Shown here: piece after piece, positions 1-5,350 of the stretch
Layout of the letters: every line of letters starts with the position of its first letter
Position numbering within the stretch: the stretch's first letter is position 1
Source: Bacteroidales bacterium
Lineage (GTDB): Bacteria > Bacteroidota > Bacteroidia > Bacteroidales > P3
Direction of reading: 5' to 3'
NCBI GenBank assembly: GCA_017507285.1
Contig: JAFWBF010000031.1
Coordinates: 1-6,608, forward strand
DNA length: 6,608 bases
Position numbers and translations under genes: made by a program
The notes under the pieces: model-generated
Databases searched by the model: none
The model's input: the letters and a program-made list of their open reading frames with translations, nothing else
What the model was told of the DNA's origin: nothing

Positions 1-308
1 AATGATTTGTGAAATTTTTATTGAACGAATTTCTAGTTTCCTTTTGCAGAGTTTGAATCAGCTATATCCAAAATAATTTGTTGTAACAACAAGCAGCTCT
101 TAAAGTTTTTTCATCCAAATTGAGTCTTCTTAAGCAATATAACACAGCAAACGCCCACAGTATTTTCTACCACCAAATACTGCCTCAATCTTTTTTGGCA
201 AAATACAGCTTTTCAGCTTCTATATATCCCGAAAAAAACGTATTTTTGCAAGCAGATACTTTTATTCAATCAGATATTAACACATTAGTAATAAATTATA
301 TAGATATT
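1..308. other. Upstream region of glyS, no supported gene
   Basis: This AT-rich stretch holds no gene that I can support. The glyS frame stays open upstream of the chosen start, back to a TTG at 120, but those 63 residues do not resemble the start of any glycyl-tRNA synthetase, so I treat them as untranslated. A small perfect inverted repeat, TTGTTG-TAA-CAACAA at 78-92, could be a weak hairpin or an operator-like site; nothing else supports a role. A short frame open from the left edge to a stop at 74-76 could be the tail of an upstream gene, but 25 open codons in DNA this AT-rich is weak evidence. Confidence 0.6.
241..248 (+). promoter_or_regulatory. Candidate glyS promoter -7 box
   Basis: TATTTTTG matches the Bacteroidetes -7 consensus TAnnTTTG and would start transcription around 254, giving a leader of about 55 bases before the glyS ATG. 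No clear TTTG -33 element lies at the usual distance, which weakens the call. An alternative, further upstream, is TTTG at 52-55 followed by ATAATTTG at 73-80, but that -7 box is imperfect and the leader would be much longer. Confidence 0.3.
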
Positions 309-1835
309 ATGGCAAACAACGAAGATGCTTTCAAAAAGATAATATCACACGCAAAGGAATATGGTTTTATATTCCCATCGAGTGAAATTTATGATGGTTT
401 GGCAGCCGTTTACGACTATGGTCAATTGGGTGTTGAACTGAAGAATAATATAAAAAACTATTGGTGGAAATCGATGGTGCAATACAACGAAAATATTGTG
501 GGCATAGACTCCGGAATATTTATGCACCCAAAAATATGGAAGGCTTCGGGTCACGTTGATGCCTTCAACGACCCTTTGATTGACAACAAGGATTCAAAAA
601 AACGCTACCGTGCCGATGTACTCATAGAAGACCACATTGCCAAAATTGAAGATAAGATACGCAAGGAAGTAGATAAGGCAGCCAAACGTTTCGAGAACTT
701 TGATGAAGCGATGTTCCGCTCTACCAACGCACGTGTACTTGAATATCAAGCCAAGATTGACGAAATTACAGCACGCTTTGCCGAAGCTATGAACGACAAT
801 AACCTTGAGGCAATCAAGCAATTGATACTAGACCTTGGCATAGTATGCCCTATTTCGGGTAGTCGCAACTGGACCGATGTACGCCAGTTTAACCTTATGT
901 TCGCCACACAAATGGGTTCGGTAGCCGAAGGTGCCGACACTATATACCTACGTCCCGAAACAGCACAAGGTATATTTGTCAACTTCCTAAATGTACAAAA
1001 GTCGGGACGTATGAAGATACCTTTTGGTATAGCACAAATAGGAAAAGCATTCCGCAACGAGATAGTGGCACGCCAATTTATATTCCGCATGCGCGAGTTC
1101 GAACAAATGGAGATGCAATTCTTTGTTCGTCCGGGCGAAGAACTCAAATGGTTTGAACATTGGAAAGAAGCACGCCGCAAATGGCACCTTGCACTAGGAA
1201 TACCCGAAAGCAAATACCGTTTCCACGACCACGAAAAGCTAGCTCACTACGCCAACGCTGCTACAGACATCGAATTTGAATTTCCATTCGGCTTCAAAGA
1301 ATTGGAAGGCATCCACAGGCGCACCGACTTCGACCTATCGCGCCATAGCGAATTTTCGGGCAAGAAACTACAATACTTCGATGCCGAAATCAACGAAAGC
1401 TATACTCCATACGTTATAGAAACGTCTATAGGACTAGATCGTACATTCTTAGCTATATTCAGCTACGCTTATCACGAAGAGAAATTGGAAGACGGTTCGG
1501 AACGTGTGGTAATGAAGATACCTGCAATATTGGCTCCATATAAAGTAGCCGTACTGCCACTAGTAAAGAAAGACGGACTACCCGAAAAGGCACGCGAAAT
1601 AGTGGATAGTTTGAAGTACAACTATATGGTACAATATGACGAAAAAGATGCAATAGGTCGCCGCTACCGTCGCCAAGATGCAATAGGCACCCCCTACTGC
1701 GTTACTATAGATAACCAAACATTGACCGACAACACCGTTACTATTCGCGAACGCGACACTATGAAGCAAGACCGCATAAACGCAGACAACCTTAACGCTT
1801 ACCTTGCCGAAAAGATACAACCACTGAAAATGTAG
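309..1835 (+). CDS. glyS: Glycyl-tRNA synthetase (single-chain, dimeric type)
   Basis: This cytoplasmic class II aminoacyl-tRNA synthetase joins glycine to tRNA-Gly using ATP. The 508-residue product is complete and close to the usual length for the homodimeric (alpha2) type, which is unrelated in organisation to the split GlyQ/GlyS enzyme of Escherichia coli. Residues 73-89 (HPKIWKASGHVDAFNDP) carry the conserved N-terminal catalytic region. RPETAQGIF (215-223) and FRNEI (248-252) with the following RMREFEQME segment form the motif 2 region, and GLDRTF (375-380) is motif 3. The last roughly 100 residues form the anticodon-binding domain. I chose the ATG at 309 because the product then begins MANNEDAFKKIISHAKEYG, as in Bacteroidetes homologues recalled from memory; an in-frame TTG at 120 would add 63 unconserved residues. 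No Shine-Dalgarno site precedes the start, as is common in this phylum. The gene stands alone, convergent with the leucine tRNAs. Confidence 0.97.
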   Translation: MANNEDAFKKIISHAKEYGFIFPSSEIYDGLAAVYDYGQLGVELKNNIKNYWWKSMVQYNENIVGIDSGIFMHPKIWKASGHVDAFNDPLIDNKDSKKRYRADVLIEDHIAKIEDKIRKEVDKAAKRFENFDEAMFRSTNARVLEYQAKIDEITARFAEAMNDNNLEAIKQLILDLGIVCPISGSRNWTDVRQFNLMFATQMGSVAEGADTIYLRPETAQGIFVNFLNVQKSGRMKIPFGIAQIGKAFRNEIVARQFIFRMREFEQMEMQFFVRPGEELKWFEHWKEARRKWHLALGIPESKYRFHDHEKLAHYANAATDIEFEFPFGFKELEGIHRRTDFDLSRHSEFSGKKLQYFDAEINESYTPYVIETSIGLDRTFLAIFSYAYHEEKLEDGSERVVMKIPAILAPYKVAVLPLVKKDGLPEKAREIVDSLKYNYMVQYDEKDAIGRRYRRQDAIGTPYCVTIDNQTLTDNTVTIRERDTMKQDRINADNLNAYLAEKIQPLKM

Positions 1836-1853
1836 AAATACATTCCCATATAT

Positions 1854-1895
1854 AATGTAAAAAGCAAAAGGATAAATCCTTTTGCTTTTTACATT
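1854..1895. terminator. Intrinsic terminator after glyS, bidirectional
   Basis: A perfect 19-bp inverted repeat with a TAAA loop (1873-1876) begins 18 bases after the glyS stop. The core is AAAAAGCAAAAGGA paired with TCCTTTTGCTTTTT. Because A-runs flank the left arm and T-runs the right, the RNA from either strand would end in a hairpin with U-rich sequence. It should close glyS transcription and could also catch read-through from the tRNA genes coming the other way. Confidence 0.85.
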
Positions 1896-1934
1896 TATAA
1901 CCTATAGCCATACCATTATAATAAGTATAGGGCA

Positions 1935-1965
1935 TAAAAAAACTTCGAACCAATCAGTCCGAAGT
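1935..1965 (-). terminator. Intrinsic terminator of the tRNA-Leu unit
   Basis: Read on the minus strand, ACTTCGGAC pairs with GTTCGAAGT (9 bp including one G-U) around a six-base TGATTG loop. The transcript then runs into seven consecutive Us (plus-strand As 1936-1942, the first one in the stem). It lies 25-55 bases past the 3' end of the second tRNA gene, where a terminator for that unit is expected. Confidence 0.85.
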
Positions 1966-1989
1966 ACTAAATACTCTTTACTAAGCATG

Positions 1990-2071
1990 TGCCCGAGACA
2001 GGACTTGAACCTGCACTCCTTGCGGAATACGCACCTGAAACGTACGTGTCTACCAATTCCACCACTCGGGC
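1990..2071 (-). tRNA. tRNA-Leu(CAG)
   Basis: The 82-base minus-strand gene folds as a class II (long variable arm) leucine tRNA. The acceptor stem GCCCGAG pairs with CTCGGGC and is followed by discriminator A at 1990. The D arm carries the leucine-type GGAATTGGTAGACA signature. Anticodon stem TACGT/GCGTA encloses loop TTCAGGT, giving anticodon CAG at plus-strand positions 2035-2037, which reads CUG. The variable arm forms TCC-GCAA-GGA, and the T arm is GCAGG-TTCAAGT-CCTGT. The 3' CCA is not encoded (the next bases are CAT), so it must be added by a nucleotidyltransferase. It is the distal gene of a two-tRNA unit, 29 bases after tRNA-Leu(GAG). Confidence 0.97.
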
Positions 2072-2100
2072 TGAAAGAACAAACACCCTTTTATTAAATG

Positions 2101-2182
2101 TGTCCACGACAAGACTTGAACTTGCACGCCTCGCAGCACCACCCCCTCAAAGTGGCGTGTCTACCAATTCCACCACGTGGAC
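2101..2182 (-). tRNA. tRNA-Leu(GAG)
   Basis: This 82-base minus-strand gene is the first of the pair. The acceptor stem GTCCACG pairs with CGTGGAC, with discriminator A at 2101. The D-arm region is identical to that of its neighbour. Anticodon stem CCACT/GGTGG surrounds loop TTGAGGG, so the anticodon is GAG (plus-strand 2146-2148), reading CUC and CUU. The variable arm is short, with GCT and GGC pairing around GCGA, and the T arm is GCAAG-TTCAAGT-CTTGT. CCA is again not encoded. The shared D arm and tandem position suggest old duplication, although the anticodon, variable and acceptor stems have diverged. Confidence 0.97.
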
Positions 2183-2202
2183 ATATCTCCTTTTTCGGTT
2201 TG

Positions 2203-2210
2203 CAAAATTA
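2203..2210 (-). promoter_or_regulatory. Candidate promoter -7 box for the tRNA-Leu pair
   Basis: On the minus strand this reads TAATTTTG, matching TAnnTTTG. It would start RNA about 15 bases before the mature 5' end of tRNA-Leu(GAG), a sensible leader for RNase P processing. The -33 region is weak: the nearest candidate is a TTTTCG around 2230-2235 rather than a clean TTTG. Confidence 0.5.
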
Positions 2211-2345
2211 CAACTTTTATTTCATATAACGAAAACTTTTTTCATCTTATTTTGCTATATAAAATACTTTATCTTGTATTTCAAGATTATATATTTTTGA
2301 GAAGTAAAATATTTTTCTTTTTACAATAAACAAAACCATATCAAA

Positions 2346-2432
2346 ATGACAATATTTTCAGAAGAAAATACAATATTTGAAGGAAAATTCGATAGATTTT
2401 TATCGTTTCCCCCAGAGATTAACATTTCATAA
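2346..2432 (+). CDS. Doubtful 28-residue small ORF
   Basis: An ATG at 2346 opens 28 codons ending in TAA at 2430-2432. The peptide starts MTIFSEENTIFEGKF and ends FPPEINIS: acidic, with no membrane segment or recognisable family. Two observations make it worth listing: an A-rich leader of Bacteroidetes style just before the ATG, and a TAnnTTTG match at 2292-2299 about 47 bases upstream. Against it, a 28-codon frame is easily found by chance, no homologue is known to me, and no proper -33 box or terminator is visible. It could equally be part of the rocD upstream region. I assign no function. Confidence 0.18.
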   Translation: MTIFSEENTIFEGKFDRFLSFPPEINIS

Positions 2433-2510
2433 ATAGTATAAAATTCAGACACATATAACATTTTTTCATTGAAACAATAAAAAATATTACTCAATTTGAG
2501 AAATAATATG

Positions 2511-2518
2511 TATCTTTG
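2511..2518 (+). promoter_or_regulatory. Promoter -7 box for rocD
   Basis: TATCTTTG is an exact TAnnTTTG match and one of the commonest forms in Bacteroidales. Transcription would begin near 2524, leaving an A-rich leader of about 37 bases with no Shine-Dalgarno site. A TTTG at 2495-2498 is too close to act as a normal -33 element, so the upstream half of the promoter is weak or recognised with help from an activator (inference). Confidence 0.62.
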
Positions 2519-2560
2519 TGCCGTAAAAATAATATTATAAACCCATAAAATACATAAACC

Positions 2561-3781
2561 ATGACTAAATCAGAACAATACATGGAGATGGAAACTCGCT
2601 ACGGAGCCCATAACTATCATCCACTACCAGTGGTATTAGCTAAAGGAGAAGGTGCATACGTATGGGATTGCGAAGGCAAACGCTACTTCGATTTCCTATC
2701 GGCATACTCGGCCGTAAACCAAGGTCACTGCCATCCTAAAATAATCAAAGCGATGTGTGACCAAGCACAAAAACTCACTCTCAGTTCTCGTGCTTTTTAC
2801 AACGACTGCTTAGGTGAATGGGAAAAATACATAACCGAATACTTTGGCTACGAAAAAGTTCTACCAATGAACACCGGTGCCGAAGCCGACGAAACAGCCC
2901 TTAAATTGGCTAGACGTTGGGGGGTGGTAAAGAAAGGCATACCCAATGATGAGGTAATGATAGTATGTTGCGAAGGTAACTTCCACGGACGCACCATAAC
3001 CATAATAACCATGAGCAACGATCCCGACTCGTATGCCAACTATGGTCCTATGACTCCCGGATTTATACGCATACCTTACAACGATGCCGACGCATTGGAA
3101 AAAGTAATGCAGGAACATGGTAGCAAAATAGCAGGTTTTCTTCTAGAACCTATACAAGGCGAAGCCGGTGTATATGTTCCCGATGATGGGTATCTAAAAA
3201 GATGCTACGATATATGTAAGAAATACAATGTACTATTTATGGCCGACGAGGTACAAAGCGGCATAGCCCGTACCGGCAAAATGCTAGCCTGCGACCACGA
3301 AGATGTACGTCCAGATATACTTATATTGGGCAAAGCCCTTGGTGGTGGTGTATTCCCGGTATCTGCAGTATTGGCCGACGACGAAATTATGCTTAACATC
3401 AAACCCGGCGAACATGGAAGCACATTCGGTGGCAACCCAATTGCAGCCAAGGTAAGTATAGCAGCGCTGGAAGTGATAAAAGAAGAGAAGCTTATGGAGA
3501 AAGCCGAGTACCTTGGAAAGATATTCCGCGAAGAAATGATGAAAATAAAGTCGGATATGATAGAGAAGGTACGTGGCAAAGGGCTGCTCAACGCCGTGAT
3601 AATAAAACCCAAGAACGGCAAACAAGCATGGGATGTATGCCTAAAGATGCGCGATATGGGTGTATTGGCCAAACCTACTCATACCCATATCATACGATTT
3701 GCCCCCCCTCTGGTTATTACCGAAACCGAACTTCGCAAAGCAATTGAGATAATAAAAGAAGCTATCCTTTCATTCGACTAA
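2561..3781 (+). CDS. rocD: Ornithine aminotransferase (ornithine--oxo-acid transaminase)
   Basis: This cytoplasmic PLP-dependent class III aminotransferase moves the delta-amino group of ornithine to 2-oxoglutarate, giving glutamate-5-semialdehyde and glutamate, and so links arginine/ornithine to proline and glutamate. The 406 residues match the usual length. Visible landmarks are FDFLSAYSAVNQGHCHPK (43-60), the cofactor phosphate region TGAEADE (105-111), GNFHGRT (139-145), EPIQGEAGV (196-204), ADEVQSG (228-234) with Asp229 for the pyridine nitrogen, the PLP lysine Lys258 in GKALGGG, and GSTFGGNP (286-293). Tyr49 and Tyr80 sit where human ornithine aminotransferase has its substrate-selecting Tyr55 and Tyr85 (remembered, not aligned), which favours this activity over acetylornithine or GABA aminotransferase. 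The start ATG follows an A-rich leader. It is a single-gene unit; no arginase or arginine-pathway partner is within the window. Confidence 0.95.
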   Translation: MTKSEQYMEMETRYGAHNYHPLPVVLAKGEGAYVWDCEGKRYFDFLSAYSAVNQGHCHPKIIKAMCDQAQKLTLSSRAFYNDCLGEWEKYITEYFGYEKVLPMNTGAEADETALKLARRWGVVKKGIPNDEVMIVCCEGNFHGRTITIITMSNDPDSYANYGPMTPGFIRIPYNDADALEKVMQEHGSKIAGFLLEPIQGEAGVYVPDDGYLKRCYDICKKYNVLFMADEVQSGIARTGKMLACDHEDVRPDILILGKALGGGVFPVSAVLADDEIMLNIKPGEHGSTFGGNPIAAKVSIAALEVIKEEKLMEKAEYLGKIFREEMMKIKSDMIEKVRGKGLLNAVIIKPKNGKQAWDVCLKMRDMGVLAKPTHTHIIRFAPPLVITETELRKAIEIIKEAILSFD

Positions 3782-3796
3782 TAAAATATAACAGCA

Positions 3797-3842
3797 TAAA
3801 TAACAAAAGGGCTACACTTTCGTGTAGTCCTTTTGTTATTTA
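3797..3842. terminator. Bidirectional terminator between rocD and glmM
   Basis: A 21-bp inverted repeat (one G-U pair) with a TTTC loop at 3818-3821 lies 16 bases after the rocD stop and 27 bases after the glmM stop on the other strand. The left arm contains AACAAAAGG and the right CCTTTTGTT, so both transcripts would end in a strong hairpin followed by U-rich sequence. One hairpin serves both convergent genes. Confidence 0.9.
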
Positions 3843-3868
3843 ATTCTTATATATCACCACTCGGTCAA

Positions 3869-5254
3869 TTATATAATTGTCTTTATATCATTTATTATAC
3901 GTTTAGCCAATTCGTCGGCCTTGTCGGCTGTTTGGCTTTCGGAATATATTCGTATGATAGGTTCGGTATTGGACTTGCGTAGGTGCACCCACTCATTGCC
4001 AAATTCTATCTTCACACCATCAATAGTGCTTACCGGCTGTTTCTTGTATTTTTCGGCCATTGTTTTCAACACATTATCTACATCTATTTGGGGTGTAAGC
4101 GATATTTTGTTTTTCGATATCACATAGTTTGGATAAGTTTTACGCAATTCCGAAACAGTCATACCTTTCTTTGCCAAATGGGTAAGGAACAAAGCCACAC
4201 CAACCAAAGCGTCGCGACCATAATGCAATTCGGGGTAAATAACACCGCCGTTGCCTTCGCCACCTATAATGGCATCGGTAGCCTTCATTTTTTCTACCAC
4301 ATTCACCTCGCCTACTGCTGCCGATGCGTAACCACATCCGTAGCCTTCAGTTACATCGCGCAAGGCACGAGTCGACGACATATTGGAAACAGTATTTCCC
4401 TTTTGGTTTGACAGCACATAATCGGCTACAGCCACAAGTGTGTATTCCTCACCAAACATCTCTCCGTTTTCGCAAATAAGAGCCAACCTGTCCACGTCGG
4501 GGTCTACCACTATACCAAGATCGCAACCATTTTCCTTAACCACCGACGATATTTCGGTAAGGTTTTCGGGTAGTGGTTCGGGGTTGTGGGCAAACTTGCC
4601 GGTAGGTTCGCAGTTTAGTTCTACAATGTTTTCCACACCCAAAGCTTTCAGTAATCGAGGTATGGCTATACCACCGGTAGAGTTTACGGCATCAATAGCT
4701 ACCTTAAAACCGGCTTTCTTTATTGCATCAACATCTACCAGCGGAAGATTTATCACCTTTTGTATATGAGTATCTATCGTATTGAAATCGGTGATATATA
4801 TACCTAGGTTTTCCACTTGAGCAAAGTTTATATCCATGGTTTCGGCAAGCTCAAGCACCTCGTTACCTTCGGCAGCGTTGATAAATTCACCTTTGGCATT
4901 AAGAAGTTTCAGTGCGTTCCACTGCATGGGGTTGTGGCTAGCTGTGATTATTATACCGCCATCGGCTTTTTTATCTACAACTATTAGTTCAACCGTTGGA
5001 GTTGTAGACAAGCCTGTTTCTATAACGTCGATACCCATACCCATCAACGTTCCTACCACCAGGCTGTCCACCATTTGGCCCGATATACGAGCATCACGAC
5101 CTACCACCAATTGCAATTTTTCTTTCGAAGAATTCTTTTTCAAGAAGGTGGCAAATGCCGAGGTAAATTTCACCACATCGATGGGACTGAGACCTTCGCC
5201 TTGCACTCCACCTATGGTTCCTCTAATTCCGGATATTGATTTTATCAAAGACAT
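3869..5254 (-). CDS. glmM: Phosphoglucosamine mutase, phosphohexomutase superfamily
   Basis: The likely reaction is glucosamine-6-phosphate to glucosamine-1-phosphate, on the way to UDP-GlcNAc for peptidoglycan and lipopolysaccharide. The 461-residue protein is complete and shows all four alpha-D-phosphohexomutase signatures: the N-terminal SGIRGTIGG (8-16); the phosphoserine loop TASHNP (104-109), with Ser106 as the phosphate carrier; the metal-binding DPDVDR (251-256); and the sugar-binding GGEGNGG (331-337). RKSNTEP (426-432) is the C-terminal phosphate-binding loop. Within this superfamily sugar specificity is hard to read; phosphomannomutase or phosphoglucomutase activity is possible, and the glmM name rests on how Bacteroidetes homologues of this form are usually annotated. 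The start ATG has an AAAAGGAA site six bases upstream. The gene follows mutA on the same strand after 96 bases but is separated from it by a terminator. Confidence 0.88.
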   Translation of the reverse strand: MSLIKSISGIRGTIGGVQGEGLSPIDVVKFTSAFATFLKKNSSKEKLQLVVGRDARISGQMVDSLVVGTLMGMGIDVIETGLSTTPTVELIVVDKKADGGIIITASHNPMQWNALKLLNAKGEFINAAEGNEVLELAETMDINFAQVENLGIYITDFNTIDTHIQKVINLPLVDVDAIKKAGFKVAIDAVNSTGGIAIPRLLKALGVENIVELNCEPTGKFAHNPEPLPENLTEISSVVKENGCDLGIVVDPDVDRLALICENGEMFGEEYTLVAVADYVLSNQKGNTVSNMSSTRALRDVTEGYGCGYASAAVGEVNVVEKMKATDAIIGGEGNGGVIYPELHYGRDALVGVALFLTHLAKKGMTVSELRKTYPNYVISKNKISLTPQIDVDNVLKTMAEKYKKQPVSTIDGVKIEFGNEWVHLRKSNTEPIIRIYSESQTADKADELAKRIINDIKTII

Positions 5255-5260
5255 ATCGTA

Positions 5261-5268
5261 TTCCTTTT
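5261..5268 (-). promoter_or_regulatory. Shine-Dalgarno-like site of glmM
   Basis: AAAAGGAA lies six bases before the glmM ATG on the minus strand, a good distance for ribosome binding, and supports that start. The other complete genes here lack such a site. Since Bacteroidetes ribosomes depend little on this pairing, it may be chance in A-rich DNA. Confidence 0.4.
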
Positions 5269-5281
5269 AATAGTTAAAAAT

Positions 5282-5313
5282 CAAATATATAAAGAACGAG
5301 AATACTCAAACAA
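5282..5313 (-). promoter_or_regulatory. Candidate glmM promoter
   Basis: On the minus strand TATATTTG (5289-5282) matches TAnnTTTG. Upstream are TTTG at 5310-5307 (17-base spacer) and TTG at 5313-5311 (21-base spacer), either of which could act as the -33 element. Transcription would start near 5276, about 20 bases before the glmM ATG. The -33 half lies inside the loop of the mutA terminator hairpin. Confidence 0.5.
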
Positions 5314-5329
5314 TGTGAATATTCTCGTT
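5295..5329 (-). terminator. Terminator after mutA
   Basis: AACGAGAATA pairs with TATTCTCGTT over 10 bp. After one C/A mismatch, three more pairs form around a seven-base loop. It starts 22 bases past the mutA stop. The minus-strand RNA beyond the stem continues as CUUUAUAUAUUUG, which is U-rich but lacks an uninterrupted U-run, so termination may be incomplete. Confidence 0.7.
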
Positions 5330-5350
5330 TCAATAATATTATTATTACGA

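Larger units (their letters stand above)
2183..2560. other. Divergent AT-rich intergenic region between tRNA-Leu and rocD
   Basis: This 378-base region separates minus-strand tRNA genes from plus-strand rocD, so it should carry promoters in both directions, and a candidate box is seen near each end. Between them lie a further TATTTTTG match at 2292-2299 (+), a 28-codon reading frame at 2346-2432, a 7-bp hairpin TATTTTC-AGAA-GAAAATA at 2353-2370, and two copies of ACAATATTT at 2349-2357 and 2370-2378. I see no RNA gene, repeat family or mobile-element end here. Confidence 0.7.

Noticed and set aside
2..76. Open frame from the left edge (MICEIFIERISSF... ending LYPK and TAA), possibly the tail of an upstream gene
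   Set aside because: Only 25 codons are visible, and a stop-free run of that length in AT-rich DNA is not rare. The codons do not show the ATA/CTA preference of the real genes.
78..92. Hairpin TTGTTG-TAA-CAACAA as a terminator or a glyS T-box-like element
   Set aside because: The stem is only six A/T-rich pairs with no adjoining U-run, and no T-box features are visible; T-boxes are mainly a feature of Firmicutes.
746..1213. 155-residue minus-strand frame inside glyS
   Set aside because: It lies wholly within a well-recognised synthetase gene, and its product has no recognisable motif.
1882..2300. Plus-strand reading frames across the tRNA pair
   Set aside because: They are antisense translations of the two tRNA-Leu genes, which explains the repeated STNSTT-like peptide in them.
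2349..2378. ACAATATTT direct repeats and the 7-bp hairpin as a regulator operator
   Set aside because: Both are short and AT-rich in a strongly AT-rich region, far from the rocD box, so chance is the simplest explanation.
3205..3672. 155-residue minus-strand frame inside rocD
   Set aside because: It is the complement of a conserved aminotransferase region, with low-complexity Ser/Ile-rich sequence typical of antisense frames.
4836..5270. 144-residue plus-strand frame opposite the start of glmM
   Set aside because: It is antisense to the conserved mutase N-terminus and has no credible start signal or domain.
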